Shown: positions 24,224 through 37,095, counted from the stretch's first letter. The stretch is 64,000 bases of DNA from Fennellomyces sp. T-0311 (GCA_025266875.1 JALLLT010000004.1:124001-188000); one strand, 5' to 3'. Translations and numbers: made by a program. Notes: generated by a model from the letters alone, not told the origin.

Positions 24224-26617
24224 GAGAAAAAAAAAAAGAGAGCTCCGTAACTTCGGAAAGAAAAGTTTGTCTAAAACTTATGCCGAGCAAGCTGCGGCGT
24301 TTGGCCTAATAAGGAGCGATTTGCCATTGTTGGTAAGCTGCTATGTCAAACTAAAAATGTCACTTTCTATCATCATTTACCCCCCCTTTTTTTTTGCTCT
24401 GAGCTCGCGAGTGATATAGTAATAATTGGCTATTAACGCTTAGTGAGATATGGCACGATGCGGCTTGTCCACAGAGAAAGCAGCATACGGATGTTACTCC
24501 ATTTTATTTGTTGACAGATTACTTTGATCCATTGCATGCATATGCCTTTGCATATACGTAGCAAAATGATGTTATGTACTTAAAGAGGAAATTTGAGATG
24601 TTTATGGTCGCGGTCTGCATGTTTATCCGAAAGTACATGTTGCGATCCACTCACGGATCAGGATGTATATCCAAAACTGTCCCTGAAATATCGGGCCCGT
24701 ATTGAACTTTCCATATCGACTTTTCTAAAACAGATTAGTGTCGTGAATCCAATGGCTCAGACGTAGAAAAGACCTACGATTTAGGTTAGCTTCATTTCAG
24801 AGGTATGTACTGTGAAAAAGTGAGCTTTTGCTTCTGGAAAACATAGTGTTCTGTAACACTCGGAGAAATGTTTCGTCTGAGGCTTATTTTCAGGAACATA
24901 ACTTCCACTATCCTCTTGCACAGTATCTATGTGGACATAATTATATAAAAAAATTAACAATAGGTGTGTACATGTATAGATTTCCGCAAAATTATAGATG
25001 GGTCCGTACAACAAGGATAGATGAAAACACTGTTTGCATAAAGGTGCTCATGGATATAATAATCTGGTCGACTTAGCCAATGTCGAAAGGAAAAAAATGA
25101 TTGAGGGTGCTAATATGTGATAATGCATAGGTTTGCTGGGTCAATGGCGTTAAATACTTTGCGTGTCGTGTGAGAGCAATAAATGACTGGGAAAAATTGA
25201 CCTAGTTATTACTTTATATGTCACTTGGCTACATGTGCATACTTTTTGTTCTAAAAAAACAAAGAGTGCGTACGTCAATACTTTGTTCATTTAACCTTAG
25301 AATTTAAACTGGGGGTGTCAAATTATTTTGACAGTGTAAAGTAGCACAAAAATCTACGCAGGAAGATGATCATATTCTTGAAAAGTAAAAGCGATTCGTT
25401 GCGGAAAGGGCAGTCAGTGAATGATGAGCCACTACAATGTGTTCATATTGAGGAGATCGGTCAAACACCTATTTTTGCACCGGATAAGTCACTCTAGAAA
25501 ACTATGGATGACTAATATCTGCACGGCATGACCTTACGCCGGTTCCAAGAAGGGCCGTATTATGTTAACATGGTGTGCACACCTATCATAATGTACACGG
25601 CGTCAATGTCATGCGTCGTCGGCAGAATGTAAAGTAAGCACGCAACCTGATAGATTGCCCTTGACTAAGTACCGCTTATCCAGAAATGGACACTACAATC
25701 TCCAGATAAAGAAATAAGAGAGTGAGAGTTTATCCAAATAAAAAATCATGTAATTCTTCAGATTCTCAACGAATTCTATACTTGTTACTTATTCCTTATT
25801 ACTAAAGCTTTCTCACCAACGTTAGGGCACACTAATTGCCAATTGATAATAAAACGTTGAACGTGTGGTCAAGCTTTTTCTTTTCGATATGTATGCGCTC
25901 CGGAAAAATTTATTCTGTAAGTAAAGAACCGATCTAGTGCAATCCTTTGATCTAACCCAGTTATTAACTCCTGTCCCACTTCAGAAAGCAGAATCAAAAA
26001 TACAAATTTGGTTTGTGTTTCAAAAAGGCGCCCCTCAGTTTTTGTCCACTGGATCACATACTTTGCTATTCTTTATGTATTATTCGTTCCTTTTATTCTT
26101 TGATTAAACGACCGGTCTGTTACTGATCCAGTAGAACCTGCTATATATTCAGTTCCTTTTTTTTAACGAGTAAGTCTTCCCACGATGACTTGGTATTAGC
26201 AAAGTGTGGCGTAACCCGTGTGATTAAAGCAAGGAGGTGCAAAGGTCAACATATCATGAAACACGGACTTGTTTGTTTTGCTCGAATACACAAGATCCAT
26301 TTGACTTTTAACATCAATAAATAATCTTTGCAGGAGCACAGAAAAGTGAAAGTGTGGTAGAAATAAAGAACAAAGCGAAAAAAATACAAGATATCTTTCA
26401 ACTGTGAAACTGGATATGTCTGTCTCTGTTGCAAGAACAGGAGTTGAAGAAACAGCTTGCACCATTAAACCATTATACGATAATCTAATTTTTTTAAAAA
26501 AGTATCGGATGATCGCATGCTGCATTGTATATTCTGATGCACGAACGTATAAAAATAGTGCTATTAAGTTACTATTGCTAACCTTCTTTTACCTTTTCTT
26601 CAGAAAAAAAGTTACAA
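24224..26617. other. Gene-free AT-rich stretch
   Basis: This lies between divergent genes (DPP5 on minus, an MFS gene on plus). I see no supported gene or mobile element. The longest open frames (26196-26525 minus, 24828-25076 plus) have no recognisable content. Confidence 0.5.
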
Positions 26618-28499
26618 ATGCCCGATGCTTCTCATAAAAGATCAAATGACAAAATCAATTCGGCGATAGGAGATACTGATAATGCATCAGAGAAAACGCC
26701 AAGCGATAAAGAAACAATATCCAGAGGAAGCATTACTGTCGCTGACGTGGAAAACGCCAACGAGAAGCCATTTGTTAAATCCAAAGCTGAGAAAAAACTA
26801 GTGCGAAAAATCGCACTTACAGTAATGCCATTAATTGTTTGGATTGCTATCATACAGGTACGTACGAAAACAAATGGCACATTGTATAAAAGAAGATACA
26901 TTATCATCGTTTTGACATTGCTTAGTTTGCAGACAAATCGGCCATCAGCATAGTTACTGTGCTTGGAATTTTCCAAGATGTCCACTTGACCGGCTCACAA
27001 TTTAGTTTGCTCGCGTCCATATTTTTTATTGGTCATCTAGTCAGTCAGGTAAAAACATTTGCATTTCTGTCGCCCAAAATGATGGAACCTAACTATATAT
27101 ATGGTTAGCCAATCAATAATATTTTACTTCAAAAGTTCCCTGTGGGTCGACTTTGTGGATTTTGTATTCTACTATGGGGCTCTGTAAGCACTTTATCCAA
27201 TACAATGTCAAATTAGCACTATTAAACAGTTAAATACAGGCCATGCTTGCAACAGGATATTGTAATACATTCCCACAGCTTTTAGCCGTGCGATTTCTTC
27301 TTGGTTTATTTGAAGGAAACTCACTGCCAAGGTACGTATTAGTCATGTGTTGAGTAATCAGCTACTAAACTGGGTACAAAGCATCTATCTCATTGTAAAC
27401 ACATTATTTCGACGATCAGAGCAGGCGACGTACTATGGCTATATCACGTTAGGAAATGGTGTCGGAATTATTTTCCAGTCCCTCGTTGGGTATGGTATTT
27501 CACAGATGGGTAATCAGCGTGGAATTATAATGTGGCGGTGGTATGTATATAAACCCTATAAAGACACAATACTCTGACAAGGATACGTTATACAGGCTTC
27601 ACATTATTCTTGGTGCAATTACATTGCTGCTTGGCGTTCTCTGCTTGTTTTTTCTTGTCGATAATCCCAAATCTCCGCTACTTCGATTGACTCAAGAGGA
27701 AAAAGCAATCGTCGACGAACGAATAAGAGACAATGCCGTTGTACGCCACAAAAAACTCAAATGGGGTCAAATGCTTGAAGCTTTGTTAGAAATACGATTC
27801 TGGTGCATATGTATTGCGACGCTTGGCCTTAATATGCAAGGAGGAGGTCTTTTGGCATTCAATATAATCATCATTAATGGACTCGGAACATTCACAGTAC
27901 GTTTTGACAAGTGTAACTTTTTTTATGACCATTACTAACGCATGGGCAAAAAAACACAGCCTGGAGAATCAATTCTATTGAAAATACCACCCGGTGCATT
28001 CATGTCGCTCAGCGTTGTGCTTGCAACTGCGATTGCGCAGCGGACGCGACAGCTCTGTTATTCTGCCATTTTCACGTGCCTCTTCAGCTTTGCGGGGTGT
28101 CTCATCTTGGCAACCGCCGAGCAAAACGTTGCCAAACTTGTTGGCCTGTACCTTACTGTTTTCTGGAGCGGCTCTTACAGTATAATGACAACCATCATTG
28201 GTTCCAATGTCTCCGGATACAGTAAGAAGATCTTTTACAATGGAGCTCTTGTGTTTTGCATGACCATTGGCAACATCATTGGTCCGTTAATTATGCTTGA
28301 GCGTCAAGCACCTAGATATATTGGTGGCATGACGGCATTTTGCGTTGGGAATGGAGTGGCACTTGTATGCTTTGTCCTAATTCGATTTGCTATGCAAAGA
28401 GCAAACAGGAACCGTCTGGCAAATCCTACTGGCGAGACCACGGATATTTACATGGATCTTACTGACAAGGAAGATAAAAATTTTATATACCGGCTATAA
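26618..28499 (+). CDS. MFS transporter, allantoate permease (Dal5/ACS) family, paralog 2
   Basis: Same predicted role as the gene at 3130-5049. Seven exons, 26618-26857, 26926-27048, 27109-27183, 27240-27331, 27382-27540, 27596-27896 and 27960-28499, give 509 residues; all introns are GT-AG. The polar tail of about 70 residues is followed by about 12 hydrophobic segments. Conserved spots are F-A-D-K-S-A-I after helix 1, G-L-F-E-G-N in exon 4, the central loop D-N-P-K-S-P-L-L-R-L-T-Q-E-E, and the L-E-R-Q-A-P-R-Y segment before the last helices. Exons 2-7 match the other copies in length to the base (123, 75, 92, 159, 301, 540). A Tc1-type transposon begins 7 bp after the stop codon, so the 3' UTR and polyadenylation site are probably supplied by the element or altered by it. 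Confidence 0.88.
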
Positions 28500-28506
28500 T
28501 CATCTA

Positions 28507-28535
28507 GAGGTGCGGAAAAAAAGATCCACTCCCCT
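28507..28535 (+). repeat. Left terminal inverted repeat
   Basis: It begins GAGGTGCGGAAAAAAAG. Compared with the right end read inward it differs only at base 1 (G/A) and base 20 (C/A). Preceded by TA. Confidence 0.9.
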
Positions 28536-28748
28536 ATTCAAATCAAAAAACCGCCCCATTTCTACTATGAAAGCCTACTTGAAATTAATACATATCATAG
28601 CCTACACCTAGAGTAATTGCTCTTGTAAATATCTTTGTGATCGAGCAACATTTAATGTGCATTGCATATAGGTGAACTCTTAATAAAAATATTTGAGCAA
28701 ACAAGAAAATTTAAATTGATTACTCCGAAATTTTTCCAAGTTCAAAAT

Positions 28749-30241
28749 TTATTGCTCATCTTGTTCGTCATCTTCGCTACCTTCTCCTACACTTGCATCC
28801 CCCATATCAGACTCGTCTGGCTCAATTCCTTGATCTCTACCTTCTTCACGCAAGGTCTGGTAAGTGTTGCACCAATCGACGGACTTGCAATACAGAGAGA
28901 TGAGGGTTTGTTCAGGCACTTCAGCAAAAGTTCCCATTAGACAGTTTCGTAGTCTTAACATGGTATCTTTAGCGCTAGAGTGCCTTACTTTTACCTTCTC
29001 TTTTACGACTCCCCATAGACCTTCGATAGCTTGCAGCTCGCAATGGTATGGAGGAGTTTTCATGATGGTATGCCCATATTTGCGAGCGATTTCATATGAT
29101 GCATATGTAACCCGGTCTTGGTACCGCTTTGCATGATCAACCAACTGTTTCTTGATGTACTTGGCACCTCGTCGCATTGTTGGGCGTCTCACATAATCTT
29201 GGGAACCGTACCATTCATTGATCTTCGTCATGTTCCAAGACATTGCAGGAATGGCGTTTTCCTTTCGCATGTGATACTTTGCACCATCCATATGGATATG
29301 ACATGCACCATGCCTTTCAGAAAGTGTTTGGCATAGATCTTCAAATATTGATTCAAATAACTCGGCGTTGAAGTTCCCGTGGTAGTCATGTAGATCGGGC
29401 GTGATGTTGGCTTCACGAACGGCCTCAGGAAGATCTTTCCAAGCGTCATTGTCAGCTACAGATCTACCAACTTGCTTAGTCGTTTGCCGCGAGGCAATCC
29501 TTTAACTGGTCACATAAGTAAGCCTTTCTCGCCCTTCACTATTTCAGCACGCAGCTTGCTATCCTGCCGCTCAACAACGAAGGCACCGAAGATCACCATC
29601 ATCTGTTTCCTTCCAGCATCCTTTACTGTTCCACCATGAGGCAACCAGGTCAGCTTTTGCTGGTGGAAAAGATGACAGTAGGACTCGTCCAAAAAAACCT
29701 CGGGCTGGATTGGAAGACTATTGCTGTTCAAGTTCGCTAGTCGTTTTTCAAGGTAAGTGTGTCGATACTGAACATTGGCCACGGTGTCATGCAGGATGTT
29801 CTGTCTATGACCTTTCCCATAGTATAATCCTATATGTCGAAGGTGGTTGCGCAACGTTCGCTCTCCAACAACGTGCCCTTGTGCAAGGAGCAGCTTGCTA
29901 AGACTAACCGCAGACATAGGCTCTGCCTTACGGTTGGCCTCGAGCACGATCTCGCGAATTGTTCTTGTGTACTCATGTTCGAGTTCCAATTTTGGACGTC
30001 CGATCGCTGATGTGTTGGTGGGTGATTGTTGATGATTGTACATATGAATGGCGTGTTGCGCAACGTCGAGTGACACGCCACAGACCATAGCAAGTAGCTT
30101 GCGTAGTTTCGTGCCACGTGTTACATTGGGTAAAACCGTTTTTTGCTTCAAAGAATGAAGTACTTGCATAACAATGCAGTATTCATTGGCCGACATGGCT
30201 GCTGCATTACGCTTGGGAGGTGTCCAATCTTCGTTTGACAT
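28749..30241 (-). pseudogene. DDE transposase of the Tc1-type element, interrupted
   Basis: The N-terminal part (30241-29510) has a helix-turn-helix-like region (L-R-N-H-L-R-H-I-G-L, preceded by V-G-E-R-T) and the first catalytic Asp in F-L-D-E-S-Y-C-H. The C-terminal part (about 29450-28749) has the second Asp in H-M-D-G-A-K-Y-H and the Glu in L-Q-A-I-E-G-L-W-G, so the DDE triad is complete in sequence. Between them the first frame stops at TGA (29510-29512) and the second begins in a different frame after a TAA. Sequence in the third frame (for example C-D-Q-L-K-D-C-L-A-A-N-D) looks like the original link, implying two frameshifts. I found no GT-AG intron in the right phase. It ends in an acidic tail. 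Probably inactive unless the frameshifts are sequencing errors. Confidence 0.8.
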
Positions 30242-30360
30242 GATGTTCTTAAGTGGAAGTACTGAAACAAGGTGTCAGGAACACGCTTTACTAAGCTCAA
30301 ATTTGTGACTATCTTAGTAAAAAACCGTAAAAAACTAGGCAAAGTACTTGTCAGACAAAA

Positions 30361-30389
30361 AGGGGAGTGTATCTTTTTTTCCGCACCTT
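30361..30389 (-). repeat. Right terminal inverted repeat
   Basis: Read inward on the minus strand it begins AAGGTGCGGAAAAAAAG. Followed on the plus strand by TA, the second copy of the target dinucleotide. Confidence 0.9.
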
Positions 30390-30391
30390 TA

Positions 30392-33035
30392 CCTTATTTA
30401 CTTGACTTTCGTCTATATTCTTGTTATTTACATATATAATGTTTATCAGGTATAACAAGAGACTTGAAACACTTATCTGTTCGTTTCTTTCACATTTAAA
30501 TCCATTAGCTGCGTTGGCCTGATCCAACTTAACTTGCCCTTGCTGAGTTTCCATTACAACACTGCTTCATTGGCCAAAGCGCAGAAGGTAATTTCAGAGT
30601 GTGGTGCTCCATCAGAGACTTTTTGGAAAGAGGGAGTACCCCACGGTTCTGCTCTCTTATATATATATATGTCCAGTGCCTTTTTTTATTATTATTTTAT
30701 CAGCTATCTCTGCTTTCTCCATAACTTCATGGATTTTGCCTTTGATACTACGATCACGCACACGAGCCTTAAAGTATCAATGACCTGCTTTACTCTGGCA
30801 TTTGACTTGATTGAAGAACGCGACGACATAGACGAGCTTGAATTTGGTGTTACGAATGTTATAAAACTGAGAGGTGCAGTGTAAAAGTTTACTATCCGAC
30901 AAACTGGTATAATGTTTATACTACCATCGAAAAGCATAATTATTCTTGATGGTAAGGGGTTCAGGTATACTGGTAGGTAGAATATATTTTACGAAGTTGT
31001 CGAAAGTATTTTCAGAAGGTATTAATGTATAAATTACTTCGTAGTATGCTTATGTTGATGATATCAGGACTAGCATTACTGGTGACATGAGAAGCAGTGA
31101 ATGACCGACATTTTTGGAGCTAGCTGGTACGTGATCATTAACTAGTGTGGCGCCGCTTTTTGAACGGCATGGGAAAATAGCCCTCTTGACTTTCTTCTTT
31201 GCTCCCTCTCCAAAGTTATCAAGGATATATATAACTATTAGTACAAAAAAAAAGATTCAAATATATTGTTACGAACAATAAATAGCAGTACTTAAGGCAG
31301 TGGATATTCTAGTATACACATTGACAAGACTTCAACAAGTGACTAAAAAAGATTAATACCAAGGCAAGAGTTTACTTAGAACCATCCTTCCAAATTTACA
31401 TTTAGCTTGTAAAAATAAACACCGTCCCGTTGAGCAGAACAGATCACAGTGCACCATTACAACGCACCGTCCATGGTAACGCAATGCCATTAAAAATTAC
31501 GCGACCTCTTCACAAGTAACTTCACAATATAGACAGTAACAATGCCCTTAGCCAGGCAACGAAAAGATATCCAAATTCACCCTGCAATGTACTCAGCTAC
31601 GATGCATAGTTAGACATTACATTAGTTAGACCATATAAATAGCCAAATTCTGATTTTTCAATAAAAACAAGTTCTCTTTCTCTTTCACTTTTTGACAATT
31701 ATTTTTCAATTGTTTATTTTTCTTGTGTTCCGATCACCGGACTATCCTTTTTAAGACTCTTATATCCTACCGAGACTCATAAGCTTGTTCCGAGGAACCG
31801 CTGTTCTCAACGCTTAGGACTAAAAACCACATCGCAGTTGGCATTACATAAGCCCAATCGAGAACTCCTGCGTGACATATTAACACCTTATAGAACGAAC
31901 TAACCCTTTTCTTTTATATTTTAAATTTCCTTTTTACATTTCAGTAGCAACTTCCCCATAAGTTCTTGTCGCAGTAACAACAGTTTGTGGTAGCTTCATA
32001 ACACGACTACACCACAACACTAGATAGAGCAGCGAAGCCATCATTTATAAAATGCGTTGATCAAGAGGCATTCAATAAGTTGATGACAATCAGGTAGACT
32101 CTATCGCATATTTCTTTCCAAAGTAGTAAGCATCATTAACTACTTTATATAGTGGTCTTCACAGAATTTGGTACTACAATGCATCCAGTTGATATTGGTG
32201 AAGATGAAAGTTCTACTCTCCGTAATTTTTCATACTGCGAAATCATGATCCCACGAAAGCATTAAATATAGTGAATATACCACGACGTTATCTCCATAAA
32301 CAGCGTTTACGAGAAACCATTTGTCGCTGAGCAACATTCTATTCAGTATATGAGTAGCAAGTGTAGCTGCCACTGTATACTTGCGCATATACATTGCTAT
32401 ACGAGTATGCTGGATTTTACGACGTTAGCGGCTTGATTAGTCATAGATTTGTGGGGAATGGGTCGGACTCTCTCCCTGGCTAGACACAAGAAATCTATCT
32501 GAGGATGCTTATAAATCAAAAGCCTTGCACACTTTCTCAGCTCATTAAAAAGTAAAAAGAAAAAGAAAAGAAGCAGCGCTTTTTACTGCACATTTATGCT
32601 AGCAAATATAGCATCACGATATGGAGTCAAGTTGAATTGTGAATGTCTTAATGACTTATCTTGTCACCTATTGTCATGCATAACTTGATAAAAACTTGGG
32701 TAGCGAAAACTGATTGTCACTTCTTCGGAAGATACCGTTTGATCTATGGCGTCATTATATGGTTTAACAGCTGAGCATGAAAGCTATTGGTTGTCTGTTA
32801 CTAGTAGTATATGACCCTGGAAATTCCTACCAGCTTACAAATAGTTTGCTGTACTAATGGCGGTAAAATAGTATTCATTTATGGTAAGACGCGTAGTAGC
32901 TCAGTTATCCAATTTCGTCAATGATCAGTAAAGCTCTTAGATGTCGGTATCTCTTAGATTTTGATTTATAATCGGACGAAATATATAAAAGAGCTTCCCC
33001 AGATATCTTGGATGGTATATACTTATTTTGCAGAC
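30392..33035. other. Long intergenic stretch
   Basis: No supported gene. The plus-strand frame 30534-30884 ends with an acidic coding-like run (L-I-E-E-R-D-D-I-D-E-L-E-F-G) but has no known motif. A segment around 31268-31980 starts TGTTAC, ends GTAACA and contains TATAAATA (31634) and AATAAA, which resembles a solo LTR, but I see no target duplication. TATATAAAAG at about 32983-32992 is a likely TATA box for the next gene. Confidence 0.45.
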
Positions 33036-34358
33036 ATGGTTAAAGCAGCAGTCATTACAGATACTCCCAAGCCCAACACACCTTTCAAATTTGGTGTTGA
33101 AGTCAAGGATGCACAAGTACCAGAGCCCCGTGCAGATCAGTCAGTCGTCAAGATCCAAGGTGCTGCGTTTAATCATCGGTTCGTGATTCTGAAAGGTAGT
33201 ACCATACTGTACGTTTTCTTATTATCACTTCATATAGCGATGTGTGGATCCTCAAGAAGCACTATCCAGAGGAGATCACCCCAGGCACAGTATTAGGTGC
33301 TGATGCAGTCGGTATTTTACAAAAGAAAGGAACCGCAACCTCCGAGGAAGGTCAACGCGTTATTATTAACCCCGGTGTTAACTGGGACTCAAACTCCCGA
33401 GGTCCTGAAGGTGATTTCCGCATTTTGGGGCTACTCCCTTCACCAGGTAGGTTAGAATAATGGGATGCAAGTTTGGAAAAACCTTACCAGTATATAATTA
33501 GGTACTTTGGCGGAAACAATCAATATTGATAGCAAAGAAGTATTCCCCTGCCCCGAGCATCTCTCAACAGCCGAAGCCGCTGCTCTCCCACTGGTTGGTC
33601 TCACCGCCTACAGGTACTATCCAATATTTTAATCTGCATCTAGGGCCTTAACACATCCTAATTCTAGAGCGCTCTTTACCAAAAGTGAGGTGAAGAAAGG
33701 AGACTATGTCTTGGTTACTGGCATTGGTGGTGGTGTGGCACTTACTGCGCTCCAGTTTGCTGTTGCTATTGGCGCCCATGTCTATGTGTCATCCTCCAAC
33801 CCCGAAAAAATAGAGTTTGCAAAGACTTTGGGTGCCGAAGGTGGGGTCAACTATAAGGATCGTAAGTGTTGGGGAAAATCCGTAATATAAGGAAAAAATA
33901 TTAACTTCATAATCGTTAGCCAATGCCATTGATGATTTGAAAAAGCAGTTAAACGGCCACCGCATAGATGCTGTGATTGATGGATCCGGTGGTGCCCTAT
34001 TTGATAGACTTGCGGAAGTGATGGAAAGGGGTGGTATCATTGCTCAGTATGGCAGTACCGGCAGTCCTCAAGGTGTTCTGTTCAATGTTGCGTACTGGCA
34101 TCACAATGTCGAGTTGAAAGGTACAACTATGGGATCCCGCCGTGAATTTGAGGAGATGCTTGGCTTTGTCGCCAAATACAAGATAAAGCCCGTTGTTTCC
34201 GTTGCCTATAAGGGTCTTACTCAAGAAAATGTCGAAAGTGCTATCTCCTTGCTAGCGTAAGTGGTCGCTGTCTCGTATTTTCTCGTTAAGAGATGGCTTA
34301 CATTAATATCTTATGCAGAAATCACCAACAAATGGGAAAAGTGGTCATTGAGATTTAA
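33036..34358 (+). CDS. MDR-superfamily oxidoreductase (quinone reductase/enoyl reductase-like)
   Basis: A cytosolic NAD(P)H-dependent reductase of the medium-chain dehydrogenase superfamily; substrate unknown. Six exons, 33036-33178, 33238-33446, 33502-33613, 33668-33861, 33920-34256 and 34319-34358, give 344 residues. The catalytic GroES-like domain contains G-A-A-F-N-H-R-D-V-W and the L-G-A-D-A-V-G turn. The Cys and His expected for a catalytic zinc are absent, so this is a zinc-independent type. The Rossmann domain follows P-L-V-G-L-T-A-Y-R-A, with the nucleotide loop V-T-G-I-G-G-G-V-A and a strand ending in S-S-S-N-P-E-K, where Ser replaces the acidic residue of NAD-specific enzymes. All introns are GT-AG. 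A TATA box lies about 50 bp upstream of the ATG. Confidence 0.85.
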
Positions 34359-35219
34359 AATCTTAGCAGCTACATCGTGTTATTTAATAAAGATCAGTCT
34401 TTACTAGAATCCGCTTTCTCACTTCGCCCTTCAATAATTATTTTCAAGATAACTGTTTAGTATCAAAACAATATTATATGGGATTCTTCACATCAGAAAC
34501 AAACGGGTAATATAGTGTTGAGGAAGCTTACAGGTCATGTATATCTTCAAAAAAAATTGGACTTTAAGCAGACGTGTGAGAGACACATTACTCTCCATTG
34601 CGTCCCAAACTGAGATAACATATTCCTGAGAAAGTTAAGTATACTCATAATAGCGCCCGCTGCTTATTGCACTTACAAGTTGCAAGTATAAGTGTTTATA
34701 CTTTTATGAAGGCGTTTTCTAATCTTATAGTATTTTGCCTCACATCAATGTGAACGATCCGTGAAAAACCGGTGTACGGTAACACAGAAATCTGAAACAC
34801 GGATCTTAATTTGTCATACACAGCAGTATCGAAACCCGTTGATTTTGATGACCAAAATTCGGTGTCAGGTTGTATTTAATGCGACGATTTGAAAACCGCG
34901 TTGAAGAGTGAAACAGCGATCAACGGTTTAGCAAAACGATATGATGGAGGAAGGTAGTCTTCGAATGTGAAACTTATTGATCCAAGCTCCCAACAGGATT
35001 ACTATAAAAATTCGCTCACGCCATTATAAACAATACAAATAGACTAGTGGGAAAGGGTATCTGTAGGATGAATGAGGTTAGCTTCCTCCGAAAAAAACGC
35101 CATAAAACTTGCTTAAGCAATAACTGAGTTAACACTATTTATCTTTCTTTAAAAACAAGGGTAATTGCAACCGATAACAGACTTTCTGCATCTGACCCAG
35201 TAACAAAAGCAATTCAAAT
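34359..35219. other. Intergenic stretch between the oxidoreductase and MFS paralog 3
   Basis: AATAAAG at about 34385 may serve as the polyadenylation signal of the oxidoreductase gene. Nothing else is supported. Confidence 0.4.
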
Positions 35220-37095
35220 ATGGAACCTAATACCATATCCGAAAAGACTTCAAACGACGAGGAAATCGTATCAAATAAAGGGAGCACCACAGTTGCGGAT
35301 ACAGACGATGTGGAAAACGCCAATAACAACCAGAAAACATTTGTCAAATCGAAAGCTGAAAAAAAGCTGGTGAGGAAAATTATACTTACGGTGATGCCAT
35401 TAGTTTTATGGATTTCAACGCTACAGGCAAGGAGAGACTACTTTTGTTTCTTTGTGTATAGTAATTATCGCTTAACAGAAGCTGATACTTTTCTTAGTTT
35501 GCGGATAAATCATCACTGAGCGTAGCTCCTGTACTTGGGATTTTCCCAGACATTCACCTTACAGGTTCACAATTTAGTTGGTTGGGCTCAATATTCTTTA
35601 TCGGTCACCTTGTCTGTCAGGTAATCATTTGACCACCATTACTTGGTGCAGTATTGCATCTAATCCTATTGATGGTCAGCCAATCAACAATATTTTACTC
35701 CAAAAGCTTCCCGTTGGCCGGCTTTGTGGATTTTGCGTTCTAATATGGGGTTCTGTAAGTAGCTAAAGACCTTTAACGGTTACGGTGTACAATTGAGATT
35801 TACGACCAAATACAGATTACTCTGGGTATAGGATACTGTCGTACGTTTTCACAGCTCTTAGCTGCCCGATTTCTTCTTGGTGTTTTTGAAGGAAACTCAC
35901 TTCCAAGGTATAATATGCACCAAATTGACCATAAAAGGATTTTTGCTGATTTCGCTCAAAGCGTTTATCTCATTGTCAACACGCTGTTCCGGCGATCAGA
36001 GCAAGCAACGTATTATGGCTATATCACTTTAGCGAACGGACTCGGTATTATGTTTCAAATTCTTGTTGCCTATGGTATTCTGCATATGGGTGACCAACGC
36101 GGTATTACAATGTGGCGGTGGTACGTTTAGCTCACGTATATAGAAACTGTCGTGAGGATGCGATACTGATATATATAGAATAGGATACAGATCATTTTTG
36201 GTTCAATGACAATGCTCCTGGGCGTTCTCTGCTTTTTCTTTCTTGTCGATAACCCCAAATCCCCGCTGCTTCGACTGACTGAAGAAGAAAAAGCGATTAC
36301 CGACGAACGCATAAGAGATAATGCTGTTGTGCGCCATAAAAAACTCAAGTGGGATCAGATACTCGAATCCGTACTAGAAATTCGGTTCTGGTGTATATGT
36401 CTTGCCACACTCGGGATTAGTATGCAGGGAGGTGGGCTTGCAACATACAACATAATTATCATGAGTGGAATTGGAACGTTTACTGTAAGTCTAGATATAT
36501 GGATACCTATGCATTTAATATGGATTACTAACAGCTCAAAACAACAAAAATACAGACCGGAGAAACGATTCTATTAAAGCTACCAAGCGGTGCACTTATG
36601 TCGCTTGCTGTAGTGGTTGCAACAGTCTTAGCTCAGCGAGCACGACAACTGTGCTATTCTGCCATCTTTACATGCTTACTAAGCTTTGCGGGTTGCATCA
36701 TGCTGGCAACAGCCAATCAAACTGCTGTCAAACTTTTGGGTCTCTATCTTACGGTGTTTTGGAGTGGCTCTTACAGCATACTGACAGCTATCATCGGTGC
36801 GAATGTGTCGGGTTACACCAAAAAAATATTTTACAACGGATCTCTCGTGGTTTGCATGACTGTCGGTAACTTTATTGGACCGCTAATTATGCTCGAGCGC
36901 CAAGCTCCAAGATATATAGGTGGCATGACTGCTTTCTGTATTGGTAATGGAGTGGCACTTGTATGTTTTGTATTGATGCGATTTGTTATGCAACGAGCAA
37001 ACGCAGATCGTCTATCAAACCCTCCCGCAAAACCAACTGATATCACCCTGGACTTGACCGACAAGCAGGATAGAAATATAATTTATCGCCTGTAA
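35220..37095 (+). CDS. MFS transporter, allantoate permease (Dal5/ACS) family, paralog 3
   Basis: Same family and fold as the genes at 3130-5049 and 26618-28499. Seven exons, 35220-35426, 35498-35620, 35680-35754, 35816-35907, 35962-36120, 36184-36484 and 36556-37095, give 498 residues. Exons 2-7 are identical in length to the paralogs. The first intron begins GCAAGG after CAG, a GC-AG intron at the same position where the other copies use GT, so the donor appears to have mutated while keeping the rest of a strong consensus. Conserved features are F-A-D-K-S-S-L, V-F-E-G-N, D-N-P-K-S-P and a C-terminal D-L-T-D-K-Q-D-R. The N-terminal tail is shorter and more acidic than in the paralogs. Frame intact; substrate unknown. 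Confidence 0.87.

Larger units (their letters stand above)
28507..30389 (-). mobile_element. Tc1/mariner (IS630) family DNA transposon, 1,883 bp
   Basis: The element is bounded by inverted repeats of 29 bp (28507-28535 and 30361-30389) that match at 27 positions, flanked by TA on both sides (28505-28506 and 30390-30391), the expected target duplication for this superfamily. It contains one transposase gene on the minus strand. The near-identical ends indicate a fairly recent insertion, although the transposase frame is interrupted. Confidence 0.9.

Noticed and set aside
31268..31980. Possible solo LTR (TGTTAC...GTAACA with TATA and AATAAA inside)
   Set aside because: No matching 4-6 bp target duplication at the ends and no second copy in the window; such short end motifs arise by chance in AT-rich DNA.
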